A stretch of 64,000 nucleotides of DNA from Streptomyces sp. YPW6 (GTDB lineage Bacteria > Actinomycetota > Actinomycetes > Streptomycetales > Streptomycetaceae), in NCBI RefSeq assembly GCF_018866325.1, contig NZ_CP076457.1:2143001-2207000 (forward strand), given 5' to 3'. A program made the position numbers and the translations under genes. Positions 8,231-15,961 of this stretch are shown here, one piece after another. Each line of letters opens with the position of its first letter. Position 1 is the first letter of the stretch. The notes under the pieces were generated by a model. The model saw nothing but the letters and a program-made list of their open reading frames with translations, did no database searches and had not been told where the DNA came from.

Positions 8231-9807
8231 GCGGCCGCCTCCTCCAGGTCCAGCCGGCGCAGCAGCGTGCGCATCATCTCGTCGTCGATCCGCCGCTCGT
8301 CCCGGAGCCGGACGAAGACCGCGCGTTCGGCCTCGATCATCTCCCGCGAGAGCCGCCGGTAGGTGTCGTCCGCCGACTCCCCGGTGACCGGGTCGGCGGC
8401 CCCCAGCCGCTCCCAGACGGCGTTGCGGCGGCGCTCCAGCACGCTGCGCAGGCGGTCGGCCAGCGGCGGCGGGAGGCTGTTGTGCGGGTCCTCCAGCAGC
8501 TCCCGCAGCCGGGCCTCGGCCGCCTCGGACGCCTCGTTCTGGGCCTGTGCCTCGATGAGCGTGACGGTCTGCGGGTCGGGGTGCGGCAGCTTCAGCACGC
8601 GGACGAGGAGGGGCAGGGTCAGGCCCTGGATCACCAGTGTCCCGATGACGGTGGTGAAGGTCAGGAACAGCACCAGGTTGCGGGCCGGGAAGGGGGAGCC
8701 GTCCTGGGCGGCCAGGGGGATGGAGAACGCGACGGCGAGCGAGACGACCCCGCGCATCCCCGCCCAGCCGACGATGAGCGGCGCGGTCCAGTCGGTCCCG
8801 GGCTCGCGTTCCCTCACCCGCCGCGAGAGCCACCGGGGCAGGTAGGTGGCCGGGTAGACCCAGACGAAGCGGACCACGACGACGGCCAGGAAGACCGCGG
8901 CGGCGTACCCGACGGCTTCCCGGACGCCGAACGGGCCGAGTTCCTTCAGGACGAACGGCAGCTGGAGGCCGATCAGCGCGAACACCGCGGACTCCAGGAT
9001 GAACGCCACCATCTTCCAGACGGCGGCTTCCTGGAGGCGGGTGGCGAAGTCGACCTGCCAGGAGCGGTGGCCCAGGTAGAGGGCGACGACGACCACGGCG
9101 AGGACACCGGAGGCGTGCACCCGTTCGGCCGCCGCGTACGCGACGAAGGGGATCAGGAGGGACAGCGTGTTCTGGAGGAGCGCTTCCTTCAGGTGGGTGC
9201 GCAGCCAGTGCAGCGGCACCATGAGCAGCAGGCCGACCCCGACCCCGCCGATCGCGGCGAGCAGGAACTCGCCGATTCCGGCGCCCCAGCTCATCCCCTC
9301 CCCCACCGCCGCGGCCAGCGCCACCCTGAAGGCGGTGATCGCCGTCGCGTCGTTCACCAGGGACTCGCCCTGGAGGATCGTGGTCACCCGGGCGGGCAGC
9401 CCGACCCGGCGGGCGATCGCGGCGGCCGTCACGGCGTCCGGCGGGGCGACGACGGCCCCCAGGACCAGCGCGGCGGTCAGCGGCAGGTCCGGGATGATCC
9501 GGTGCGCCAGCCAGCCCACCGCGACGGTGGCGAAGAGGGTGTAGCCGACGGAGAGCAGGGCGACCGGCCGGATGTTGGCCCGCAGATCCAGGTACGAGCT
9601 GTCCAGGGCCGCCGTGTGGAGCAACGGCGGGAGCAGCAGCGGGAGGACGACATCGGCGTCCAGGTGGTACGTCGGGATGCCCGGAGAGAAGCCGGCCACC
9701 AGCCCCACAGCGACGAGCACGAGCGGGGCGGGCACCGGGGTGCGGCGGGCCGCGCCGGCCACCGCCGCACTCCCGGCGACCAGGGCGATCAGCGGCAGCG
9801 CGTCCAT
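8206..9807 (-). CDS. CPA1-family Na+/H+ antiporter, 533 aa
   Basis: A membrane monovalent cation/proton exchanger. About 12 hydrophobic segments cover residues 1-400. The ion-binding ND motif is in GESLVNDATAI, and GWAGMRGVVSLA is the conserved arginine-containing helix of NhaP/CPA1 proteins. The C-terminal 130 residues are charged and helical (EAQAQNEASEAAEARLREL), a cytosolic regulatory tail. ATG at 9807 was chosen because the upstream in-frame extension is unlike any antiporter N-terminus. Confidence 0.92.
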   Translation of the reverse strand: MDALPLIALVAGSAAVAGAARRTPVPAPLVLVAVGLVAGFSPGIPTYHLDADVVLPLLLPPLLHTAALDSSYLDLRANIRPVALLSVGYTLFATVAVGWLAHRIIPDLPLTAALVLGAVVAPPDAVTAAAIARRVGLPARVTTILQGESLVNDATAITAFRVALAAAVGEGMSWGAGIGEFLLAAIGGVGVGLLLMVPLHWLRTHLKEALLQNTLSLLIPFVAYAAAERVHASGVLAVVVVALYLGHRSWQVDFATRLQEAAVWKMVAFILESAVFALIGLQLPFVLKELGPFGVREAVGYAAAVFLAVVVVRFVWVYPATYLPRWLSRRVREREPGTDWTAPLIVGWAGMRGVVSLAVAFSIPLAAQDGSPFPARNLVLFLTFTTVIGTLVIQGLTLPLLVRVLKLPHPDPQTVTLIEAQAQNEASEAAEARLRELLEDPHNSLPPPLADRLRSVLERRRNAVWERLGAADPVTGESADDTYRRLSREMIEAERAVFVRLRDERRIDDEMMRTLLRRLDLEEAAAYRETDGS

Positions 9808-9841
9808 CCCACCGTCCTCGATCCGTCGTAACCTGCCCATC

Positions 9842-10102
9842 ATGAGCGAGTGTGCGCATGTAGCGGATCTGCCACGCCCCGAGCCCGTGCCGCTCGGCGC
9901 GACGTGTCCCGAATGCCTGGAGGCGGGCACCCACCCCGTACAGCTGCGGCTCTGTCTGACCTGCGGGCACGTCGGCTGCTGCGATTCGTCGCCGCTGCGG
10001 CACGCCACCGGACACTTCCGGGCGACCGGTCACCCGGTGATGCGGAGCTTCGAGCCGGGTGAGGGCTGGCGCTGGTGCTTCGAGGACGGTTCGATCGTCT
10101 GA
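9842..10102 (+). CDS. UBP-type zinc-finger protein, 86 aa
   Basis: A small cytoplasmic protein made almost entirely of one ZnF-UBP domain: CAHV at the start, CPEC, then LCLTCGHVGCCDSSPLRHA and HFRATGHPVM. All metal ligands (Cys and His) appear intact. In eukaryotes this domain binds ubiquitin C-termini; in actinobacteria stand-alone copies are common and of unknown function. It is divergent from the antiporter (34-base gap) and upstream of the rshA/sigH operon. Confidence 0.85.
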   Translation: MSECAHVADLPRPEPVPLGATCPECLEAGTHPVQLRLCLTCGHVGCCDSSPLRHATGHFRATGHPVMRSFEPGEGWRWCFEDGSIV

Positions 10103-10113
10103 CGCCTGGGTAC
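10089..10113 (+). promoter_or_regulatory. Candidate SigB/SigH-type promoter of the rshA-sigH operon
   Basis: GTTC at 10089-10092 and GGGTAC at 10108-10113 are separated by 15 bases. This matches the consensus of Streptomyces SigB-like factors (GNNT, 14-16 bases, GGGTAY). It begins inside the end of the zinc-finger gene, about 220 bases before rshA, and would fit the known autoregulation of stress sigma operons. Confidence 0.5.
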
Positions 10114-10335
10114 GTCAATGCGGCGCCGGTTCTTCGCAATTGGACGCCGCAGACCCCTAGCCACTGTCCGTACGCATGGGCCTACCATGAGTGACGGACG
10201 GGGCGTGGGGTCCGTACGACACGGCATCATGGATCCGATAGCGTCGCCGAGCCGAAGAACCGTCGACGGACCAGCATGGCTCCGGGCCACCCTTCCCGGA
10301 ACCTCGAAAGAGTTTGTGCCACCTTGGAGGTGAGG

Positions 10336-10749
10336 GTGTCCCAGATCGCAGGCGAGCCCGGGAATCAGGACTTCGTGGAAGTCCGGCTGCCCGCTGCGGG
10401 TGCCTACCTGTCGGTGCTGCGAACGGCCACGGCCGGTCTCGCAGCGCGTTTGGACTTCACTCTCGACGAGATCGAGGACCTTCGCATCGCGGTCGACGAG
10501 GCCTGCGCGATCCTGCTCCAGCAGGCCGTGCCGGGATCCGTCCTCAGCTGCGTCTTCCGTCTCGTCGACGACTCCCTCGAAGTGACGGTGGCGGCGCCCA
10601 CCACCGACGGCCGGGCGCCCGAGCGCGACACCTTCGCCTGGACGGTGCTCTCCGCACTGGCCGGCAAGGTCGACTCCACGGTCGCGGACGACCGTACGGT
10701 CAGCATCAGCCTCTACAAACAGCGCGGCGCCGGCCCCGGGCCGGCGTGA
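10336..10749 (+). CDS. rshA: Anti-sigma factor homologue (RshA/UshX/PrsH), 137 aa
   Basis: An RsbW/SpoIIAB-like protein expected to bind SigH. The helix with DEIEDLRIAVDEAC corresponds to the N-box region of GHKL ATPases, but the conserved asparagine is absent (EACAILL instead of EACTNAV). The glycine-rich G1/G2 loops are also poor, so kinase activity is doubtful. GTG at 10336 has GGAGG six bases upstream. Its stop overlaps the GTG of sigH (GTGA), indicating translational coupling. The name follows the S. coelicolor locus from memory. Confidence 0.85.
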   Translation: MSQIAGEPGNQDFVEVRLPAAGAYLSVLRTATAGLAARLDFTLDEIEDLRIAVDEACAILLQQAVPGSVLSCVFRLVDDSLEVTVAAPTTDGRAPERDTFAWTVLSALAGKVDSTVADDRTVSISLYKQRGAGPGPA

Positions 10750-11702
10750 GCGACGGAAACGGGGACGGTCCTGTGCGGGACGAGACGATCCGATCCGGGG
10801 TGGTGCGCCCAGCAGGCATCCCGGAGCAGCAGGCCCGGCCGCATCCGGAGGACGGAGCGGACGGGCCCGAGGGCTTCGACGTCGCGGTGGAGCAGCAGTC
10901 GCAGGCAGAGCGGGCGGGCCAGATGAGCGAGCACGGGCACCACGATCCACACGACCGCAGCGGGGCCCGGGCCCTGTTCTTCGAGCTGCGGGGGCTGCCC
11001 GACGGTTCCCCGGAGAAGGCCGAGCTGCGCAACCGGCTGGTGCGCATGCATCTGCCGCTGGTGGAGCATCTGGCCCGCCGCTTCCGCAATCGCGGGGAGC
11101 CCCTGGACGACCTCACGCAGGTCGCCACGATCGGGCTGATCAAGTCCGTGGACCGGTTCGACCCGGACCGGGGGGTGGAGTTCTCCACGTACGCCACCCC
11201 CACGGTGGTCGGCGAGATCAAGCGCCACTTCCGGGACAAGGGCTGGGCGGTGCGGGTGCCGCGCCGCCTCCAGGAGCTGCGTCTGTCGCTGACCACGGCC
11301 ACCGCGGAGCTCTCCCAGCAGCACGGCCGTTCGCCGACCGTGCACGAACTGGCGGAGCGGCTCGGCATCTCCGAGGAGGAGGTGCTGGAGGGCCTGGAGT
11401 CGGCCAACGCGTACAGCACGCTCTCACTGGACGTGCCGGACACGGACGACGAGTCGCCGGCCGTGGCGGACACGCTGGGGTCCGAGGACGAGGCGCTGGA
11501 GGGGGTGGAGTACCGGGAGTCGCTCAAGCCGCTCCTGGAGGACCTGCCGCCGCGCGAGAAGCGGATCCTGCTGCTGCGCTTCTTCGGGAACATGACCCAG
11601 TCGCAGATCGCCCAGGAGGTCGGCATCTCCCAGATGCACGTCTCGCGGCTGCTGGCCCGCACCCTGGCGCAGCTCCGTGAGCGGTTGCTCGTCGAGGAGT
11701 GA
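10746..11702 (+). CDS. sigH: SigB-like RNA polymerase sigma factor SigH, 318 aa form
   Basis: A stress and development sigma factor of the SigB/SigF family. Region 2 has DDLTQVATIGLIKSVDRFD, region 3 includes KGWAVRVPRRLQELRLSL, and region 4.2 ends with SQIAQEVGISQMHVSRLLAR. GTG at 10746 overlaps the rshA stop. An internal ATG at 10923 would give a 259-residue form lacking the acidic N-terminus. The reading frame also stays open upstream to a TTG at 10314, giving 462 codons across rshA in another frame; see findings. In S. coelicolor several SigH forms of about 37 and 51-52 kDa are reported. Confidence 0.93.
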   Translation: MSDGNGDGPVRDETIRSGVVRPAGIPEQQARPHPEDGADGPEGFDVAVEQQSQAERAGQMSEHGHHDPHDRSGARALFFELRGLPDGSPEKAELRNRLVRMHLPLVEHLARRFRNRGEPLDDLTQVATIGLIKSVDRFDPDRGVEFSTYATPTVVGEIKRHFRDKGWAVRVPRRLQELRLSLTTATAELSQQHGRSPTVHELAERLGISEEEVLEGLESANAYSTLSLDVPDTDDESPAVADTLGSEDEALEGVEYRESLKPLLEDLPPREKRILLLRFFGNMTQSQIAQEVGISQMHVSRLLARTLAQLRERLLVEE

Positions 11703-11724
11703 GCCCGGCGCGGGGCGGCCGGGC

Positions 11725-12174
11725 TCAGGCGCCGGGGGTCGTCCCCGGCCCGCGTCGGATGCCCAGGTCCTTCGTGGTCGCCGGGTTCAGGACGAGCACG
11801 AGTCCGGTGACGGCGACCACCGCGAGAACGATCCCGGTGGGGATCAGCGCGCCCTGCGAGCGCAGCAGCGTCCAGGCCACCGGCAGCGCCATGATCTGGG
11901 TGATGAGCGCGGGGCCCCGGCTCCAGCTGCGCAGCAGCAGCAGTCCGCGGGCGGCGATCAGCGGGATGGCGCCGAGCGCGACCAGCGTGATCCCGACCGT
12001 CTCCGCCTGCTGCGTGCTTTCCAGCTTCCCGAGCAGGCCCATGACCAGCAGGCAGACCCCGCCGACGGCGAGAGCCACGCCTTCGAGGGCGTTGACCCCG
12101 GCGAGGACGGTGATCCTGGTCGGGCGCTCCACGGTGGCGGACGGCGGCGTGGACGGTGTCTGCTGAGTGCTCAC
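11725..12174 (-). CDS. Four-helix integral membrane protein, 149 aa
   Basis: After a polar N-terminus rich in Thr, Pro and Gln there are four hydrophobic segments (around residues 23-45, 55-75, 80-98 and 105-125), with AVGGVCLLVMGLLGKLES in the first loop. GTG at 12174 is favoured over the longer frame starting at 12279. I do not recognise a family beyond Streptomyces hypothetical membrane proteins. It is convergent with sigH (22-base gap) and shares a divergent region with the diacylglycerol-kinase gene. Confidence 0.75.
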   Translation of the reverse strand: MSTQQTPSTPPSATVERPTRITVLAGVNALEGVALAVGGVCLLVMGLLGKLESTQQAETVGITLVALGAIPLIAARGLLLLRSWSRGPALITQIMALPVAWTLLRSQGALIPTGIVLAVVAVTGLVLVLNPATTKDLGIRRGPGTTPGA

Positions 12175-12351
12175 GCCTTTCAGGTTGGCATCCCCGGCGC
12201 CCGGAAGTGAAGCCGGGGTGTGCGGGAGCCGCACCCGTTCGGCGGCGCACCGGGCCCGGACATCACGCTCCGTGACCACCTCCGAGCGCAGCGAACCGGG
12301 GCCAGGGAGGCCCTACAGGTCTCGGACCGCCCGGTGGGTAGGCTGGCCGTC

Positions 12352-13320
12352 ATGCGCGCACTCCTCGTGGTCAATCCAGCTGCTACCACCACCAGTGCCC
12401 GCACCCGTGACGTGCTCATCCACGCACTGGCCAGCGAGATGAAGCTGGAGGCGGTGACCACGGAGTACCGGGGGCACGCGCGGGACCTGGGGCGGCGGGC
12501 CGCGGACAGCGACGACATCGACCTGGTGGTCGCCCTCGGCGGTGACGGCACGGTGAACGAGGTCGTGAACGGGCTGCTGCACCGGGGTCCGGACGTGGAC
12601 AACCTCCCGAAGCTGGCCGTGGTCCCCGGTGGCTCCACCAACGTCTTCGCGCGTGCCCTGGGGCTGCCGAACGACGCGGTGGAGGCGACCGGCGCGATCC
12701 TGGACGCCCTGGAGAACCGGACCGAACGCACGGTCGGGCTGGGCCTGGCCGCCGGCACCCCGGGCACCGAGGACGAGTCCGTGCCCGAACGCTGGTTCAC
12801 TTTCTGTGCCGGACTGGGGTTCGACGCCGGAGTCGTGGGCCGGGTCGAACAGAAACGCGAGGGCGGCAAGCGTTCGACGCACGCCCTGTACGTACGCCAG
12901 GTGGTGCGGCAGTTCCTGAACGAGGCCCACCGCCGGCACGGGACGATCACGCTCGACGTGCCCGGCCAGGACCCGGTGACCGACCTCGCGCTCTCCATAA
13001 TCTGCAACACCGCCCCCTGGACCTACCTGGGCAATCGCCCGGTCTACGCCTCGCCGAAGGCCTCCTTCGACACCGCGCTGGACGTGCTCGGACTGAAGCG
13101 TCTGTCCACCCCGGCGGTGGCTCTCTACGGCACCCAGCTGCTCACTTCGAGCCCCGAGAAGGGGCCGCGCGGGAAGCACGCCGTTTCACGGCATGACCTC
13201 ACGGACTTCACCTTGCATTCAAAGGTCCCACTGCCCTTCCAGATGGACGGTGACCACCTGGGACTGCGTACGAGCGTGACGTTCACAGGCGTACGCCGTG
13301 CACTGCGTGTGATTGTGTGA
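12352..13320 (+). CDS. Diacylglycerol kinase-family lipid kinase, 322 aa
   Basis: A cytoplasmic or membrane-associated lipid kinase of the DAGK/NAD-kinase fold. The nucleotide-binding motif GGDGTVNEVVNG is at about residues 64-75 and VPGGSTNVFARALGLP follows at about 93-108. The C-terminal beta domain ends with DGDHLGLRTSVTFT. ATG at 12352 begins the usual RALLVVNPAAT. Likely substrates are diacylglycerol or a phosphatidylinositol-mannoside precursor lipid; this is not decided by sequence. It lies between the sigH region and wblE. Confidence 0.88.
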   Translation: MRALLVVNPAATTTSARTRDVLIHALASEMKLEAVTTEYRGHARDLGRRAADSDDIDLVVALGGDGTVNEVVNGLLHRGPDVDNLPKLAVVPGGSTNVFARALGLPNDAVEATGAILDALENRTERTVGLGLAAGTPGTEDESVPERWFTFCAGLGFDAGVVGRVEQKREGGKRSTHALYVRQVVRQFLNEAHRRHGTITLDVPGQDPVTDLALSIICNTAPWTYLGNRPVYASPKASFDTALDVLGLKRLSTPAVALYGTQLLTSSPEKGPRGKHAVSRHDLTDFTLHSKVPLPFQMDGDHLGLRTSVTFTGVRRALRVIV

Positions 13321-13640
13321 GTGGAAGGGCCGAAAGTCCTTTAACTCGAACGTTTGGACTGGGTCCCACCCCCAAGAAGTGCGCCTGTGACCTAGTCGAC
13401 ACCGAGGAATCAAAAAAAACTTTCCAGAAGGGGTTGTATCCGTCGCTGAGGTTTGGGAATCTCTTCATGGCGATCGGGACGGCCCGCAACACCGGCCTCC
13501 ACTGAGAGCCAGAACCCCTCCTCACCATCACAGACCACACCCAGTTCACCTGGGGGTCGGCCCGTCATCTGCGGGGGGATTCGTGAAAGCGTTCACATTC
13601 ACAAGCAACAAGCGTGTAATACCAAGGAGAGGTAGCAGCC
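13321..13640 (+). other. Gene-free upstream region of wblE
   Basis: These 320 bases hold no convincing reading frame. They include an unusual run AATCAAAAAAAACTTTCC (about 13407-13424) in otherwise GC-rich DNA, and end with the ribosome binding site AAGGAGAGG close to the wblE ATG. I see no clear SigR-type (GGAAT-N18-GTT) or dre site. It is best read as a long, probably multi-promoter control region. Confidence 0.6.
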
Positions 13641-13898
13641 ATGGACTGGCGTCACAACGCCGTTTGTCGTGAGGAAGACCCCGAGCTGTTCTTCCCCATC
13701 GGCAACACCGGTCCTGCGCTGCTGCAGATCGAGGAAGCCAAGGCTGTCTGCCGCCGCTGCCCCGTCATGGAGCAGTGCCTGCAGTGGGCGCTCGAGTCCG
13801 GCCAGGACTCCGGCGTCTGGGGTGGCCTCAGCGAGGACGAGCGCCGCGCGATGAAGCGCCGCGCCGCTCGCAACCGGGCGCGTAACGCCAGCGCCTGA
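13641..13898 (+). CDS. wblE: WhiB-like iron-sulfur protein WblE, 85 aa
   Basis: A small [4Fe-4S] transcription co-regulator that binds the principal sigma factor. The four cluster cysteines are visible: one in NAVCREED and three in AVCRRCPVMEQC. They are followed by the GVWGG turn motif and a basic C-terminal tail with KRRAARNRARNASA. ATG at 13641 follows GGAGAGGTAGCAGCC. It corresponds to WblE, the Streptomyces relative of mycobacterial WhiB1. It is followed by a strong hairpin at 14011-14048. Confidence 0.95.
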   Translation: MDWRHNAVCREEDPELFFPIGNTGPALLQIEEAKAVCRRCPVMEQCLQWALESGQDSGVWGGLSEDERRAMKRRAARNRARNASA

Positions 13899-14010
13899 GC
13901 GACCCCCGCACCAAGCCTCAGCCCGGCGGCGCGTACAGAGCGTACGCACAGCCCCGCCTTCGAGTCGCAGCGCGCAGTACCCCGAAGCGCATCGCAACGT
14001 GAGCATCACC

Positions 14011-14048
14011 GAGCGGGCCCGGACCGTCACCACGGTCCGGGCCCGCTC
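14011..14048. terminator. 17-bp perfect hairpin between wblE and the histidine kinase gene
   Basis: Perfect 17-base arms (GAGCGGGCCCGGACCGT and its complement) flank a CACC loop. The position between two convergent genes fits a bidirectional terminator. There is no U-tract, as is common in Streptomyces. Confidence 0.75.
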
Positions 14049-14136
14049 CGGCGTGTGCGCCCGGAAGTCCGCCGCGTGCGCCCGGCGCCCGGCCGTGTGC
14101 GCTCGGCGTCACGGCGCTCGGCGTCGCGGCACCCGG

Positions 14137-15603
14137 CTACTTCACGCCCTGCACCGGAAGGTCCAGCACCACCTGGGTGCCGCGCCCGGGGGCCGGGACC
14201 ATGCCGAACGTGCCGCCCAACTCCCCCTCCACCAGCGTCCGTACGATCTGGAGCCCGAGGTTGCCGGCCTGCTTCGGGTCGAACCCCTCGGGCAGACCGC
14301 GCCCGTCATCGGTGACGGTGATCAGCAACCGCCCCTCGGCGGACGATCCGCCCCGCACCGCGGAGACCTCGACCGTGCCGTGGTCGGCCAGGGCGAAGGC
14401 GTGCTCCAGGGCGTTCTGCAGCACCTCGGTCAGGACCATGGAGAGCGGGGTGGCGACCTCGGCGTCGAGGATGCCGAAACGTCCGGTGCGCCGGCAGGTC
14501 ACCTTGCCCGGGGAGATCTCCGCCACCATCGCGATGACCCGGTCGGCGATCTCGTCGAACTCGACCCGCTCGTCCAGGTTCTGGGACAGCGTCTCATGGA
14601 CGATGGCGATCGAACCGACGCGCCGGACCGCCTCGTTGAGGGCCTCGCGGCCCTGTTCGGAGTCCATCCGGCGGGACTGGAGGCGCAACAGGGCGGCCAC
14701 CGTCTGGAGGTTGTTCTTCACCCGGTGGTGGATCTCCCGGATGGTCGCGTCCTTGGTGATCAACTCGCGCTCACGGCGGCGCAGTTCGGTGACGTCCCGG
14801 AGCAGGACGAGGGAGCCGATCCGGACGCCCTTGGGCTTGAGCGGGATGGCCCGCAGCTGGATCACCCCGCCCGCTCCCTCCACCTCGAACTCGCGGGGCG
14901 CGTAACCGCTGGCCACCTTGACCAGCGCCTCGTCCACCGGCCCCCGCGACGGGGCCAGTTCGGCGGTGACGGTGCCGAGGTGGTGGCCGACCAGGTCGGA
15001 GGCGAGACCGAGACGGTGGTAGGCGGAGAGGCCGTTGGGGCTGGCGTACTGGACGATCCCGTCGGCGTCGAGCCGGATCAGGCCGTCACCCACGCGCGGG
15101 GATGCATCCATCTCGACCTGCTGGCCGGGGAAGGGGAAGGACCCGGCCGCGATCATCTGGGCCAGGTCGGATGCGGACTGGAGGTAGGTGAGCTCCAGCC
15201 GGGAAGGGGTGCGCACGGTGAGCAGGTTGGTGTTGCGGGCGATGACGCCGAGCACCCGCCCGTCACGGCGTACGGGGATGGACTCGACCCGTACGGGCAC
15301 CTCCTCACGCCACTCCGGGTCGCCCTCGCGCACGATCCGGCCCTCGTCCAGGGCCGCGTCGAGCAGCGGGCGGCGGCCCCGCGGCACCAGGTGGCCGACC
15401 ATGTCGTCCTGGTAGGAGGTGGGCCCGGTGTTGGGGCGCATCTGGGCGACGGAGACGTAGCGCGTGCCGTCGCGGGTGGGCACCCACAGCACGAGGTCGG
15501 CGAAGGACAGGTCGGAGAGCAGCTGCCACTCCGAGACCAGCAGATGGAGCCACTCGAGGTCGGTGTCGCTCAGAGCGGTGTGCTGGCGGACGAGGTCGTT
15601 CAT
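14137..15603 (-). CDS. PdtaS-type sensor histidine kinase, 488 aa
   Basis: A cytoplasmic two-component kinase. The N-terminal 160 residues form a GAF-like sensor, then a PAS-like domain (about 165-280), then a HisKA_2 dimerisation domain with the phospho-acceptor in IREIHHRVKNNLQTVAALL, and a HATPase domain with NALEHAF and DDGRGLP. This domain order matches mycobacterial PdtaS, whose partner PdtaR is an RNA-binding antiterminator. No response regulator gene is adjacent. ATG at 15603 (MNDLVRQHTALSD) is the family start. A DasR-like operator lies about 140 bases upstream. Confidence 0.9.
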   Translation of the reverse strand: MNDLVRQHTALSDTDLEWLHLLVSEWQLLSDLSFADLVLWVPTRDGTRYVSVAQMRPNTGPTSYQDDMVGHLVPRGRRPLLDAALDEGRIVREGDPEWREEVPVRVESIPVRRDGRVLGVIARNTNLLTVRTPSRLELTYLQSASDLAQMIAAGSFPFPGQQVEMDASPRVGDGLIRLDADGIVQYASPNGLSAYHRLGLASDLVGHHLGTVTAELAPSRGPVDEALVKVASGYAPREFEVEGAGGVIQLRAIPLKPKGVRIGSLVLLRDVTELRRRERELITKDATIREIHHRVKNNLQTVAALLRLQSRRMDSEQGREALNEAVRRVGSIAIVHETLSQNLDERVEFDEIADRVIAMVAEISPGKVTCRRTGRFGILDAEVATPLSMVLTEVLQNALEHAFALADHGTVEVSAVRGGSSAEGRLLITVTDDGRGLPEGFDPKQAGNLGLQIVRTLVEGELGGTFGMVPAPGRGTQVVLDLPVQGVK

Positions 15604-15740
15604 GGAGGGCACCTGGGGAGCGTACCCGGGGTTGCCGGAGGCGTTCGAACCACCGGGGCCGGTGAGCCGTGCGGAAGGCAGGACGATGGACAGGCGCGGC
15701 GGGCGGCCCGAGAATGTCGTGCACACGGATGGACACGGGT

Positions 15741-15758
15741 ATTGGTCTAGTCCACAAT
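15741..15758. promoter_or_regulatory. DasR-responsive element (dre) candidate upstream of the histidine kinase
   Basis: ATTGGTCTAGTCCACAAT matches the dre core TGGTCTAGACCA with one mismatch and has symmetric flanks. It lies in the 358-base gene-free region 15604-15961 between the SIS gene stop and the kinase start. The rest of that gap shows only a short CTCTCC/GGAGAG inverted repeat near 15776-15794 and no gene. Confidence 0.65.
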
Positions 15759-15961
15759 GTTCATCAAGACCTCCGCTCTCCCCGCACAGGAGAGTGGACC
15801 GAGGCACCCGGCGCTCTCTGCCCTGACCGCGCCGGTGCCTCCAGTGGCCGGGGGCACCGCACACCGCCGGCCAGGTAGCTCCGGGCTGCGGTGCCGGGCG
15901 GGCTGAGGGTCCCGCCCCGGCGCCGCGGCCCGCGGGTGTTTCTGGGGGCGACCGGCTGCCG

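Noticed and set aside
10314..10745. Upstream extension of sigH as the primary annotated start
   Set aside because: The only starter is a TTG and composition follows rshA in its own frame; it is kept as a finding, while GTG 10746 remains the annotated start.
13321..13640. Possible SigR promoter or CRP-type site before wblE
   Set aside because: GGAAT occurs but spacing to GTT is 22 instead of 18 bases, and the TGTGACCTAGTCGACA stretch lacks the right TCACA half-site.
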